From Theodoxus fluviatilis (Eukaryota > Mollusca > Gastropoda > Cycloneritida > Neritidae): a stretch of 64,000 nt of DNA. The stretch lies in assembly GCA_034096865.1 (NCBI GenBank), contig JAWQFJ010017447.1, positions 56,564 through 120,563 of the forward strand, given 5' to 3'. Each line of letters begins with the position of its first letter. Within the stretch, counting starts at the first letter, position 1. The position numbers were made by a program, and so were the translations under genes. The notes under the pieces are model-generated. The model was not told the origin of the DNA and did no database searches. It saw nothing but the letters and a program-made list of their open reading frames with translations. Shown in pieces: positions 32,074-51,000 of the stretch.

Positions 32074-32235
32074 CGGTCTCTATCCTCTGTGGCTCGCTGT
32101 GAGTCAGCAAAGGTCAAGCCTGTCCACTCTTTGATGTTGTTTTCCCACCTCTTTTTCTGCCTGCCTCTTCTTCTCCCACCTGGTACGGTACCTTGCAGGA
32201 TGGTCTTGGCCAGCCCACTGCCTCTTGACACGTGA
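32016..32235 (-). pseudogene. Non-LTR retrotransposon C-terminal tail
   Basis: The minus frame reads GSGLAKTILQGTVPGGRRRG then RQKKRWENNIKEWTGL and a closing SSVVPQQ. This is the conserved C-terminal tail of many invertebrate endonuclease/RT non-LTR elements (GRQRKRWEDNIREWTG...VVPQRP). The RT itself is absent. It matches 52398-52620. Confidence 0.65.
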
Positions 32236-32534
32236 CCGTGTGGAGATATATAAATCATATAAAATAATTTGTTGTTAGCATCGGCATTTCTCTCTGTCCA
32301 CTCCACTGCAGGCAGTGAATGTTTGGATAACGCTACACAAACCCATCAGATTATATGTCCCCTGTACATACCGGCTGTTTACAGTCTTTGGCAGATCAGA
32401 GGGAGAATGAGCTCCGTCGAGATCGAGTCAAACAGAGTTATCTTTTCCTACTTTCAGCAAAACAATGGCGCGTCGCTTACAAAATCTGTGAAAGACACGA
32501 CTGTTTTTGGAGCAGAAAGTTTGTTGTTTCTACA

Positions 32535-32753
32535 ATGGTGACCTCCTGCTGTGTGAAGAACTGCCACAATAGGCATGACAGAGAGAAAGATCGACGTTTT
32601 TTGTCGTACTGCATGTTGCAACGCGAAAAGGCAAGGAAATGCTGGATCTCACAAGTCAAAGGCGCCGTGAGTGGATCGCTCAACTGAACCTGAAGTCACT
32701 CACTTTTAACTCTAAGGCAGATCGATTTGTTTGTTCGGATCACTTTGTAAATG
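32535..32753 (+). CDS. THAP-domain first exon with a frameshift
   Basis: ATG 32535 opens MVTSCCVKNCHNRHDREKDR. This has the first Cys pair of a C2CH THAP zinc finger, a DNA-binding module of transposases and host regulators. The second half, SQRRREWIAQLNL, then ADRFVCSDHFVNG with C-x2-H, is in another frame. The switch falls at a T6 run (about 32597-32602). The exon ends at donor AATG/GTGAGA, where THAP genes often break. Either a homopolymer error or a genuine lesion splits it. No downstream exon is recognised. Confidence 0.65.
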
Positions 32754-32884
32754 GTGAGAATTTGTTATGTTTTGCGTTTTGTAACTTAACAAATACTAGA
32801 AAAGACGGAAAGAGTATGCAGGGTCTTTTATTGAAGCAGAGATAGTATAGTATACTATATAAATTATAGTGTCTCTGAAGTAAA

Positions 32885-34180
32885 CGCCTGCTCTCTCTCT
32901 CTCTCTCTCTCTGGTACACATGCAGATATGCGTGGGTGTGTGTATTGCTGAGCGAAAAGCTGAAGCGAAGGAGAAATGGTCCGTATGTCTGTCTGTCTAT
33001 GCCTGCCTTCCTGCCTGCTTGCCTGTCTGCCTGTTGTCTTCACTGTCTGCACTGCCAGCACGTACTGTCTCCATAGAGAGGGAGGGAAGGGAGAAAGATA
33101 CATTTACAGCTCTCGCCACTGTACTCGCTCCCTGTCATGCCTGCCTATCCCAAGCCATCACCCACTGCGCTTCTAGACATGCACATTTACACAAATACAC
33201 ACATAAACGTTTGCATGTACATACAAAATAAAGGTTGTCATTATGCAAACTATTTTCAGTAAGACGTATCACCAAAAATGGTCTGAAATAAACTTATTTT
33301 GTTTACTCCCAGGGTGAAATCTCATCGTACACCGTCCTATTTCACGGTCACTTGTAAGTAGTCGCTGCGAATGAAGCCTGTTTACAAAACGTTGACCCAG
33401 ATTTGTACCGGTCCAATCAGATTGAACAAACATTGAATATTGATGCAATTGATATTGCTGTTTTGTAGTATCAAAAAGTCAAATCAGGTAACAGAACAAA
33501 ACACTTGTTAGTCTCTGCGACATCTAGGCCTTTCTTTCTCCCCTGTAATCTGTCCTGCATACTCTCAGCGCATATCAATGCCAATATCTCAGGAACCAAT
33601 AAAGGTATCCGCTTACTTTTTTTGTGTGTTTTGCTTGTTTTGTATTGTTCTTCAAATATACATCAAAACATAAATTCTCATTTCATAACAAAGTTTTGAC
33701 TGCCGCAACCTACTCCTACAGTTAATTATGTGACCAAATATGTGAAACAAAGAAATTGAGACAAATTTGGAGGTATTATTTGTATACATTTTATTTTATG
33801 AAAACAGGAAATGGTGCGAGACAAGTGCATTGCTGATTTTTTCCTCCTGAGGTAAAACATTACTTTCCTATGCATTTTCTTTCATCAATGAGGACCAGCC
33901 CTAACTCCCCTGTGCCCTGCGCATCACACCGTGCTTCAGTGCCAGTGGGTCTGAAGTCCTGACAGACAAGAGTGCTGGACAGCTACTTGCAAGGAGAGGC
34001 ATAAGCACCAAGAACAAAGACAGCAGAAGACACACTAGACAGGGGAGGACGAGCCTCCCTGCATTAGCAGAGGGAGGGCACTCCTGGCTCCCTCAGGGTC
34101 TACCTTGGATGTCTCCACATTCGTTGTGAGGTCATGTCTGGGCAAAATATGGTGGTAGCAACAGTCATGAAATCATGTCA
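32885..34180. other. Non-coding stretch
   Basis: A (CT)n tract at 32891-32912 and a CCTGCCTGC-type repeat at ~33000-33030. Otherwise no exon or mobile element that I can support. Confidence 0.45.
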
Positions 34181-34187
34181 AAGAAAA

Positions 34188-35040
34188 ACAAGAAGGGCAA
34201 AGCCCATACGACTCACATGCTTGACCTTGACCTTTATATGACCTTGACCTTCAGGTGACCTTCAAGGTCAAGGTCAAACAACTAAACCTACCAATGACAT
34301 CATACACAAAGAAATGCTTTACACATTTTTCCTACCAAAATACATGTGACCTTGACCCAAGGTCAAGGTCATCCAAGGTCATGCAACACAAAGCTGTTAA
34401 TTCAAGACATAGGAAGCACAATGGTGCTTATTGGCACTTTCTACCATGAGATATAGTCACTTTTAGTGGTTCACTACCCCATTTTGGTCACATTTCATAA
34501 GGGTCAAAGTGACCTTGACCTTGATGATATGTGACCAAATGTGTCTCATGATGAAAGTATAACATGTGCCCCACATAATTATTAAGTTTGAAACAGTTAT
34601 CTTCCATAGTTCAGGGTCAAGGTCACTTCAAAATATGTATACAATCCAACTTTGAAGAGCTCCTGTGACCTTGACCTTGAAGCAAGGTCAACCAAACTGG
34701 TATCAAAAGATAGGGCTTGCTTTGACCTATATACCACTTGTAGCTAAGGTCGCCATTCTCAATAACGTGGGAGAAAATTGGGAAAATGTGAAAAATGACT
34801 GTTTTTGAGACCACATTTATGGCTCCTGTGACCTTGACCTTGAAGCAAGGTCAAGTCACTATGTATGTTTTTTGAGGCCTTGTCATCATACACCATCATG
34901 CCACATTTGGTGTTGATAGACTTAATAGTCTCCGAGAAAAATCCAACGTTTAAGTTTTTTACGGACGCCCGGACGGACGCCCGGACGGACGGACGACACG
35001 GCTCAGTACATAGACTCACTTTTGCTTCGCATGTGAGTCA
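34188..35040 (-). mobile_element. AGGTCA-rich element, copy 3
   Basis: Full-length minus copy from ACAAGAAGGGCAAAGCCCAT to GAAGC-CATGTGAGTC. Very similar to copies 1 and 6. Confidence 0.88.
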
Positions 35041-35764
35041 AAAATCTAGTAGTTGCACTGCGTCAAGAGATCATGTTTGCATAAATTGTTCAAACATTCA
35101 TAAAGCATTCCCTCATGAACCAGTCACACCAAGCAGGCAAACACTTCCAGTCCATGGGGAAATGATTAGCACCAGCACTAGCAAAGCATGAGGTGCAGGG
35201 TGGGTTCTGTCCTGATGCCCCAGTGCTATCACAGGCTCCCTGGGGCCATCCCTGGCTGAGTGACTGCAGAAGCCAGGCCTCAAAGCCCAGCAGCCAGCCT
35301 GGACTGAAAAGGCCATGTCTCCAGCTTGGCTCAAGTCAGCACATTCAAAACAGGGGCACAAGATGGAAGGGCACGTTCCAAGGGGACAAAAAAGTTGTCG
35401 TTTTTCCCTTACACAAAGATTTTATCATCGTCTGATCATGGACTCTCTGTAGTACAACCCAAGGGACTAGAGTTCCTTATAAACAAGGAAAAAGAAGCAC
35501 TTCAAATTTACCTGGTGACCAAAAGTCAGAATTCTAGATAGCAGTATTGATTCTTGGCACAAATTTCTGAGCTCAAAACCTCAGGGAAATTGGATTATCT
35601 TGAAACATGCATAGAGACAGTTTGTCACTGAAATTACATTGCAATTTAAATGTCACCTTTTTTTCTCTTTTGCCCCCAATTAAAATATAAGCATTCAGAC
35701 TTGATGAGTTTACATTAGTTTTTAACTGATTAGTTTGACATGTTCAAGTTCACTGGCACTGGTT

Positions 35765-42329
<6,565 letters not shown>

Positions 42330-42699
42330 TGCGTTGAGGTCCTACCGTCGTTAGCTGCGATATACACATGACCCATGCGCAGTTGAATCCAATCAGATTC
42401 CGGTGATGAAGTGAGATCGTCTGCTTGCACTGAGCATGATCTTTTTCTTATAACCTGTAAACTACAAAAACAGTCTGTCAAACACGAAATACTGATAGTA
42501 AGATGCTTGAATTGTTTTGTTCAGTCATATGTTTGTTATGTTCGAGACTATACCATGCGTCCCGAGGATGAAGAAATAACAGGGGGAGATAAGCATCGAA
42601 GATTTTCTCACATCTCGCCTACTATGGGCGAGTGGGACGCTAAGGCTAAATTCAAGGCGCAAGTAGCTCCACTTCAAATTCAATTTTTAAAAAATTAAT

Positions 42700-45060
42700 T
42701 CTGTTGGTAGTTTTGTTTCAACGGGAGCTACAAGCAGAGTAAGATTCTTGTCTGAGAAATGTTTTTATTTGACCAGTTAGAAATATGGAAATGCTGGGGT
42801 TGTTTATATTACATTTACATCACTTATTTTGTGCTGTCTCCACTAAACTTTGCTTTTCAGACCTCACTCATGTATAATTTTTATATGCCGTCCATGATCA
42901 ACATTGCAATATAATATACTTTATTTGCGCTCTCCTGCACCACGAAGGCCACGAAGACCCTATAATATAATATAGAAATAGCTATATAGGGTCTTTGAAG
43001 GCAAGCACTCATGCAGTAATTTGTATTACCGTACAGATACAACATTACGGCTGCCCTGTGCTCCCAGAACTCTTTGACAGAACCCTTTCATAACGTTTCC
43101 TCTGCCTTTCGACTGTTGCGCAAACTTTAGATTATACGCGTTTCGACTGCTGCTCAAACTATTCATTGTACGCGTTTCGGTGTAAGAACCCTTTCTAGCG
43201 TCCCTTTCGACTTCAGCTTAAACGTTTGATTGTACGCGTTTCGGTCCTACTTTGAATAAATCTTTGACTATGCAAAAATAGCAATCAAAAAATAAAATCA
43301 ACATCGTAGCAGACTATTACTACTAGGCGTACGTCGGTCACTGACGCGGTCAAAAATCCCAATGGATCGAGTTGGTCCTCCTGAATCATCTTGAACGAAA
43401 GTATGCATCTTCGTTAAATGTAGAGTGCAGAAAGAACGTTCCAAGTTCCTTTGCTGACATTGTTGAGGTAGTAATGTCAAGGAAATAATTTGTTTTATGA
43501 CAGTGGCATGTTGAAAGGATTGATTATTTTCCTATTTGGGGTTTCAGACCAAGATGCTGATTATGAAGCCTTCGTGGGGGAAGAGGCCAGGAAACATGGG
43601 GTGAAGCTATCCAACCCCAACAGTGCTTCAGATTGTTGGCGCATATTTTATCAGAATGGCGCGTTACTTTCAATGTGTATGCGCCAGCCGGGCGCGTCAT
43701 AAAAATCGCCAACTTGTATCAATCCTCGGTCCGTCTTTTAGCCACACCAAGCACATGTGGCCACACCACGGAGTACCAAAACCGACGCCAAAGTGCTGCT
43801 TTGCCTAGCATCGATGCATCGCTGTGTGATTGGCTAACAGCCAGCAGACAACCAATCAGCGAACATCTATCAGTTTACCTTGCACAGACTCGCTCACGTG
43901 TGCGGAATCAAGATGCCACCAAAGAAAAGGCTTAGAAAAAACCCCTGAAGAAAACCAACGTCAGTTGACGTTGTCTTCAATGTTTTGCAAGAATAAAGCA
44001 AGTGGTAACTGTTTAGTTTTTATCTCTTACTAGCTGAAAATTGAAGCGATCGTTTTTTCTCTCCCTTCTCCCAGATCAGCCAACCGGCACGTGTTTTCCC
44101 CACGCCCCTTCCAACTCCTGCCTCCCGCACTCCAACTTTTCTCCCCCTTCCCTCTTCTCTTAGATGTCGGCAAGGCGGCATGTGTATCTCCCTCCCTTTC
44201 CTCCCCCTCCTCCAGCGTTTGGTGGGTCAGTGATCTAGCAAGTTCAGAACTGAACTGAACTGATCTAGCAAACTGTCGTCTCTAAAAATAGCTAAGTGCC
44301 GCGAACTCGTCGCGAGGTGGGCCTGGGGAGGGGGTAAACTAAAGAGGCAAGAGATCTAGAGCGGAGAAGGGGGGAAAAGGGATAAAAGAGGGATAGGGGT
44401 GGGGCGGGTTTAAAGAGGGAAGAGATCTAGAGCGGAGAAGAAGAATAAAAAGAGAGGGGCGGGGGTGGGGTGGGTTCAGTACCGTAAACCTAGTGTCACC
44501 TGAAGTGATAGTCAGGCTCGCTGTCATGTTGGGTTTTGCGTCGTTTTGCTCTTGATGATATCGGTTGTGGAAATGTGAACTGTGAGAGTGTAAGGTTGTA
44601 TGCGTCAAACTTCCGGAAAGAAGGTGAATGAGCGAATACTAGAGGAGTGATTTTGTGTTTGACTGGTTGAAGCAGATCTCTGTTAGATTTCATTGTTTGT
44701 TTAAACAAAACATCATCCCAGATAGCAAAAGGTTGGCCAACCTTTTGCCAACGTATTTTGCTATCTGGGATGCTACCAAGAAAGAATAGAGTGGGTTTTG
44801 AGTGATCATGACTCTGTGTCCACAGAACGAAATGTTAAAAGAGACAATAAAACAACTGAAAGACACACAGCTTGACATGTGTTTGTTTATTTTTTATTTT
44901 TCGCTTTTTTAATTATTCATTTGTGTGTATGAGGGGCGGGATGCTGTAGGAGTGTCATGTGTGGGGTGGAGGGTCATTCTGTTTGAAGTGAAGGTTCGAT
45001 TGCTAATGACCCATGTTTTTCAAAATTGACCCATCATTTTGCCTGGCCATGGGTCATTGG
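42700..45060. other. Non-coding intergenic stretch
   Basis: It contains a ~75-bp imperfect tandem duplication (AGAGATCTAGAGCGGAGAAG at 44347 and 44425) and the 59-bp palindrome at 44714. An open frame at ~43544-43700 follows a possible acceptor but has no recognisable domain. Confidence 0.45.
44714..44772. repeat. 59-bp hairpin-forming palindrome
   Basis: The arms CATCCCAGATAGCAAAA and TTTTGCTATCTGGGATG are perfect 17-bp complements. They flank an inner palindrome GGTTGGCCAACC plus a TTTTGCCAACGTA spacer. Confidence 0.9.
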
Positions 45061-45064
45061 GCCC

Positions 45065-47517
45065 ATGAAGTCTGAAAACAATCTGAAGCACTGCCCCAAT
45101 GATGTTAAGCAGATTCAGGAGGGTGGGGTGGAGCCATCTCGCTTTCAGGATGGGCAGCTCTATCGCCTAGTCCAAGAATCTTCCGCAGGGAGCCGTGAAG
45201 GTAATATTACAATAACAACATGAACAAAAACGTTCCATGTTCAATTTTATGAGGGGTGGTTAAATTGAGACCATCAGCAAAATTTGTTCTTAGTTTAATA
45301 GTTATGAAATAGGAAATAATTATGTAAAGGAATACCAATTGTTGCTAACGAATGACCCTTCTTTGTCTTCGGGATGCTAAACAGGGCCGTGAATGAGGTG
45401 TAGATTGTCCCCAAAACACTGTGTTTTATTATAACGTAAGACGATGGTCTTCACAGGCCTTGATGTAACCCCTTGATTGGCCATCACAAGCACAATCAGA
45501 TAATCAGACACATGCAAATGTAGTAGGCAATCAACACAAGCATCAAACACAAACCAATGAACACGGTGGTTTGTAAAGGTCTGAAATATATTAGTTTACT
45601 CTTTAGTCTCTATGGTAAACATGACCATGGTAAAATGTATTGAGAACAATGCATGTCTGTTTTATAGTACCTGAACCCAGCACAAACAAGCCTGGACCCA
45701 GTGGCAAGAAGTCTGGACCCAGTGAAACAGGTTGGTAAATTTATTTGTAGGTACTGTTTTGTAGCCCTGTAGTGCCATGGTCCGCAGTCCACTCCCATCC
45801 TTTCGCTCTCACATGGACATTTGTGAAACTGATTGCACCTTGTATTTAGTAAATGATGACACTCTGAAATTAGGAACAGATTGATATTGGGGTGAGCAGT
45901 TTCCATCTTGACATTTGTACACTTTGTACCCCATGGGTGTCACTGTGGGTTTTATGGGTGTCACTGTGGGTGATATGCATGTTTTGTGTGTCTAATGAAC
46001 TCCTATAGAAAATGCATTCTCCTGTTAACTATTTTACTCTGCAGACACACACTCACATCATTCTCACACCACTCGACAAGCACAAAGAATACACCACATC
46101 TTTGCCCTTGTCCCACATATTAACTGTATACATGTTAGAGGCAACTAGTGAAACCAAACTAATGATGTGACAAGCCACAAAATAGCGCCATTTGTGCTTC
46201 TTCTTCCCAGGGCAAATGATGTCTATTGCCCGAGATAGTGGGCAAACTAACGCACATAGTTTGAATAAACTTATTATTAAGTATCCCGATATTGACCAAA
46301 TGACACACAACCAATTAAAATGGCCATGGGAACAAAGATGGGACCTGCCTATGCTTGCCTCTTTATGGGCCATTTAGAACATCAATTTAAACTACAGTAT
46401 ACAAAACCTTATCCAGAACTCTTCAGAAGATACATTGATGACTGCTTTGGGATCACCTCGCTCGACTTTGACCAAATCACAGACTATATAGAAGCCATAA
46501 ATGATTTTCATCCAGATATCTCTTTCACGTACCAAATTTCAAAAACCTCTGTCACTTTTCTGGACATCCACATTTCCCTTTCCCATGGCCACCTCAACAC
46601 CTCCATCCACTACAAATCCACAGACACCCATGCCTACCTTGACTATCACTCTTTTCACAATCCCTCCACTCTGAACAGTATCCCTTACTCACAATTCCTC
46701 CGACTACGCCGCCTCTGCTCTAACGACAGAGATTTCCGCGCCAAATCTCTTGATATGATTCAATTCTTTCATCGACGCCATTACCCACTCCCGGTCCTTC
46801 ACAACGCCCTTCAGAAAGTCCTCAACATTCCTAGGAAACACGCCCTGCAACCCCAAAGCAAAACGACCGCCTCTGATCGCCCTATTCTTACCTTGCAGTA
46901 CCATCCAGCCGCCCGCGCTGTCCATTCTATCGTGCGATCCCACTGGCACCTCCTTCAAAATACCGAGGAATTATCTTCCATCTTCCGTACACCACCACTC
47001 ATCAGCTATAAAAGAAACGCTAACCTTCGGGATTTGCTTGTCCATTCCTCCCTCCGTAATGCAGCTTCCTCCCCCCCTGGAACCTCCCCCTGCAACCTCC
47101 CAAAATGCAAGACTTGCCCCTTCATTGCATCTTCCACCTCCATGCAGGCTCCCAAAACCCTTTTCCACATAAAAAAATCTTTCACATGCCAGTCATACAA
47201 CTTAATATATGCCCTTCAATGCTCACAGTGCAACATGATTTACATCGGTGAAACTGGTAGAACACTCAACATCCGATTTCAAGAACACCTTGCAGACATA
47301 AGACATTCCAGATCCAAACCCGTTGCCATACACTTCAACTCACGAAACCATTCCACACAGGACCTACGTGTGAGGGGTATCTGGCTTCTGCATAGAGACA
47401 ATCCTGGTGAAAGGAAAGAGATGGAGGCGCACCTTATAGATAAATTAGGCACACGCAACCCTGAGGGCATAAACGAAAAATGAATCTTTTTGATATACCT
47501 TGCATATGTGCATGATG

Positions 47518-47596
<79 letters not shown>

Positions 47597-47630
47597 TTGT
47601 GCGCGCGAGTGTTCATGCATACATCGGTTT

Positions 47631-47665
<35 letters not shown>

Positions 47666-49091
47666 AGTCTTGCGCGTACGTGTTCCTACATGCATCGGTT
47701 TTGTGTGTGTGTGTGTGTGTGTGTGGGTGTGTGTGTGTGTGTGTATGTGTGTGTGTGTGTGAATCATCACGCGTGTGCATGAATGTGTGAATCATCATGC
47801 GTGCGCATGACATATATACTATAAAGTAAATAAATGGACTGTATATGGGTTTTAATGTTTGTAGTTATGCGTAAGTATGTATTACCTTTTAAGTTATCTA
47901 TTTATTAAACTTATGTATATTTTAAAACACTAACGCTATTTTACACCTGGTGACAATGGGATTGGAGTCCCTTTCATTTTAGCTGTGAGTTGAACACTTT
48001 TCATGACACGAGCCACACGCCAGCCCTCGTTTTACTCTGTGAGTTGTTTTTATGTATGCTGAACCCACTGACAGACTCGCTTTCATTCTACTTTTGCCCG
48101 CCCTCCAGTAAGTTTTAATTGTGCGCCTGATGAAGGCTTTTTAGCCGAAAATTTGCGTTGTTTTACCTTCTAATGTTTTGTATTTGTTTTGTATTATACG
48201 CGGCCATCAAAACCTCACCGTGTTTTAGACTTTTATTCTAGGGCCGTGGCATACACATATAAATTGACTCATACACAATAGTTCAAACAACTGCTTGTAC
48301 TGAATCTTTTACTTGACAATGGGTGTGCGCATTGTACATGTTTCGCTGCATTTTCTGTCTGCACCATCACAACAGACACTCTAACGAATGAGCATTAAAT
48401 ACAAATTGGCAAGAATATCCTGCACAGTCATTTTAGTGTGCCTCATTATTGCCACCTTCACGTGATTAGATTTGTAATGATATCTTTCTGTCTGTCAGGT
48501 CCTGGGACATGGAGCAAAGGTGGCCGTGATGAGTTGCTGATACTATACACTGAGATCAAACAACGGCAAAAGAAAATCAAATGGGAACAGGTAGCAACTA
48601 TGTACAATCAGACCCACTTGCAAAAAGTCACTGGAGAACAGTGCAGACTCAAAATAAAAAGTGAGCGAGATAAATACGATCGTGCAGAAAAGCACAACAA
48701 TACTTCGGGAAATTCTCCAAGAGAAATTGAAGAGATCTTGATTGATGCTTTCCAACCTGAATCAATGGTAACACAAACCATTGATTCTGAGTCACACAAA
48801 GCAAGAGGGGCAGAACTAGAGAAAGAAGGAAAAGAACACAGAGAAGGAAATGCTGAGTCAGGTGGGGAGGGGGGGGGGGATGGGAGAAAGAGAAACAGTG
48901 GCGGAGAAAAGCCAGAAGCCAAAAAACGAAAAGCGGATAGCAAACACCCTAGAAGTGGTGTTGACAAAATACTTGCTTTTTTAAAGGCCCGCTATGAAGA
49001 AAAGTCAAAGTTTGAAGAGAAGAGATTAAATATCTTACAGGAACTGGTACAGTCAATGAAGGGGGGACGTGGGAGTGGGGATTCCAAATGA
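45065..49091 (+). CDS. Myb/SANT-like DNA-binding protein (three exons)
   Basis: Exons 45065-45200, 45668-45730 and 48499-49091; both introns are GT-AG and phase 1, giving 263 residues. Exon 1: [20 protein letters not shown] and [14 protein letters not shown]. Exon 2 encodes a Pro/Gly/Ser linker with repeated GPS. Exon 3 opens with a Myb/SANT-like (trihelix-type) module, [20 protein letters not shown], followed by [12 protein letters not shown] and [15 protein letters not shown] charged EKEGKEH...GGEGGGDG linker, a KKRKADSK nuclear signal and a C-terminal helical [15 protein letters not shown] follow. Such proteins partner Harbinger transposases, which fits the HARBI1-like gene at 52.8-54.3 kb on the other strand. 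A host SANT gene is the alternative. The second intron holds a Penelope-like element. Confidence 0.72.
46320..47483 (+). pseudogene. Penelope-like element polymerase, 5'-truncated
   Basis: 387 codons. From [20 protein letters not shown] (RT motif near the middle fingers/palm) through the catalytic RRYIDDCFG (Y-x-DD), TFLDI and a thumb, then the linker [11 protein letters not shown] and KCKTCPF. It ends in a GIY-YIG endonuclease: [38 protein letters not shown]. This is the Penelope order (RT then GIY-YIG). The N-terminal third of the RT is missing, so the copy is dead on arrival, as is common. It sits inside intron 2 of the Myb/SANT gene in the same orientation. Confidence 0.9.
47517..47765 (+). 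repeat. (TG)n microsatellite cluster
   Basis: Three TG tracts (47520-47592, 47633-47662, 47702-47760) separated by two related spacers (ATGCATACATCGGTTTT and ACATGCATCGGTTTTG types). Directly 3' of the Penelope ORF. Confidence 0.95.
48115..48185 (+). ncRNA. Possible hammerhead-like motif of Penelope terminal repeat
   Basis: GCGCCTGATGAAGGCTTTTT followed by AGCCGAAA resembles the CUGAUGA...GAAA hammerhead core, with a GGCT/AGCC stem II. There is one extra A before stem II, and I cannot close stem III. Penelope-like elements are known to carry hammerhead motifs in their terminal repeats. Confidence 0.3.
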
Positions 49092-49430
49092 TTCTGTGTT
49101 CCAAGTTGTTGACTGCTAAGAAACTGTCTAAAACACAAGTGATTTTTCTGTAGGCTAGGTCACTGGTTGTGTTTTGCCAGACTGGTGCTATTTGGATGTG
49201 GGAGAGGTTGTGGGGTGGAGAGTTGAAATGGGTTGACACTGGGGTTTCTGAATGGTTGATGATGTTGTTTCTGTGTTCCTGGAATCGGTCGTTGAGGGAT
49301 CTATAGGTTTCACCCACATAGAGCTTTGAACAAAGTGTGCATTAGATGATGTAGATGACATCTGAGGTCTGGCAGTTGAAGGTGCTGTGGTGGGGATTAT
49401 GTGTTGTGAACATGTGTGCATAGAGTCCTG
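48985..49430 (-). pseudogene. Second Penelope-like fragment (GIY-YIG end)
   Basis: Two minus frames together read TSDVIYII, a stop, then LCSKLYVGETYRSLNDRFQE, HRNNIINHSETPVSTHFN. This is the GIY-YIG nuclease end of another Penelope-like family. It overlaps the 3' end of the Myb/SANT gene on the opposite strand. It is broken by a stop and frameshift. Confidence 0.65.
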
Positions 49431-49554
49431 CTTTATTTGTGATGTCGCTACAGTGTGTGTACTCGTAGTTTGAATTTAATGACATTTGAGTTATTCTCAG
49501 CTAGAACGTAGTTTCGTTTGCAATGCATTTTGAAATTTGTTTATCACACTAAGT

Positions 49555-49930
49555 CAGTGGTTCATTTTGCTGTTTAAAAATTTTATGTTTGACTTTAATA
49601 AACAGTTGCACACTTTGAAGAACATCAATGCCTTTGAAAATAAAGCATTGTTCCGCGTAAGGAAACCCAGGGCTGGTACTTTGTTTTCAGACTATGTTTG
49701 TAACATGCCTGAATTGGTATGTAGATAATATACCATTTGGGTAGGGTTTTGCTGTTTAAAACTTTTATGTTTTACTTTAATAAACAGTTTCAAACTTCCT
49801 TCTTTGCACACTTTGAAAATAAAGCCTTTTTCCGGGGAAGGAAACCCAGGGCTGGTACTTTGTTTTTAGACTATGTTTGTAACATGCCTGAATTGGTATG
49901 TAGATAATATACCATTTGGGTAGGGTTTTA
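49555..49930. repeat. ~185-bp tandem duplication
   Basis: TTTGCTGTTTAAAA...TTTAATAAACAGTT to AATATACCATTTGGGTAGGG occurs at 49565-49748 and 49749-49930 with modest divergence. Confidence 0.9.
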
Positions 49931-50299
49931 GGTGTTCAGACAGACATTATGGCTTTGATTTGAAATTGAATGATTGTCTTAATTTATAGAAAGAATTGTG
50001 CGACTGTTTGTTGTTGGTGTGACTATTATCTTTGAAAGGTTTTTAATTTCCCCACTTGTTGCTTGTTTATAAAAACAAGTGTATTTCTTTGAACACATTG
50101 CAGGAAGCTGTGATCGCCTGTGACGTTTATGTATACTTGTACTATGATTACTATGCAATGTCCACAGTAATTGTGTTTGCAATAAAAAATTGACAGATGT
50201 TCCAACTGTTGATTGCTCTTATTTCATTCACCCAGTTTTACTCACTCGCTCTCTTGTGACAACAAAGTGAATGACTAGCTGTGTACGTGCAATTTATTA

Positions 50300-50490
50300 T
50301 CTATCTATCTACGCCTTCTACCCCTCCTGGGGCATAGGCCGCTAACAAGGGTTGTCCAGCCATCCCGGTCCTGAGCAATATTTTCAAACTGTCCCCAAGA
50401 GTGGGCTGTTCTCTTGACATCGGCGTCCAGGTCTCGGCGCCAACTGTTTCGAGGTTTACCTCCCTTTCTCTTCCCGTGCGGGGTCAATTA
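50300..50490 (-). pseudogene. Non-LTR retrotransposon tail, second type
   Basis: The minus frame reads GKRKGGKPRNSWRRDLDADV then a RDGWTTLVSGLCPRRG closing segment. This is the C-terminal tail typical of RTE/Jockey-like non-LTR polymerases (GKRRRGRPRKTWRRTVE...DRDRWR). Only the tail is present. Confidence 0.6.
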
Positions 50491-50879
50491 TAATAGTGGA
50501 AGATAATAATACATGTAGTATGAACAGCAATTTAAAAACAACCAACTAAACTGGAACATACAGTTTATTGAGAAAACCTTAAACTCCTGCTAAAGTTGTT
50601 AATACATGTAGTTTGAACAGCAATTGAAAACAATAACTGGTACAGTTTACTGAGAAAACATAGATTCCTGCTTAAAGTTGTCTTCATTACACTATTAGCA
50701 ACGAGCATATATCAAGCCGAGCCAGAAACGCTTTGTCCATCATGTAAAAGTACGCAACATGTTGTTCCTAATATTAATTTCAGTGGACAATACACCCACT
50801 GGTTTCAGTTTTGCATGGATCACACATCAATATCTGCGTGAAATTGTATACATAGACATGAGAAAGCCAAAGGTAAAGT

Positions 50880-51000
50880 GGAGGAATACAATTTATTCTT
50901 GCGGGTGTAGGGGGCCCCAGAAGGCCCTTGGTGAGGGTCCAGGGGCAATGCCCTTGGTGGTGGTCAGGCCCCCTGAAGTTTATTGTTTTGGTTAATTGAC
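50880..51000. repeat. GGTCCAGGGGCAATGCCC-type repeat
   Basis: A G/C-rich hairpin-forming block (GGGTCCAGGGGCAATGCCCT, then GGTCAGGCCCCCTGAAG) in AT-rich surroundings. It looks like the end of an interspersed repeat; family not identified. Confidence 0.4.

Noticed and set aside
35113..35361. 82-codon minus ORF in GC-richer sequence
   Set aside because: No domain, no splice sites at its edges, composition explained by local GC rise.
43544..43702. Open frame after a possible acceptor (DYEAFVGEEARKHG...)
   Set aside because: One plausible splice site only, no donor, no domain that I recognise, and a stop soon after; not enough to call an exon.
47490..47813. Cys-Val and His-Thr repeat ORFs
   Set aside because: Translated TG/CA microsatellite; the same holds for CA, GA and CT tracts at 0.5, 5.7, 9.6, 19.3, 41.2, 51.5 and 63.4 kb.
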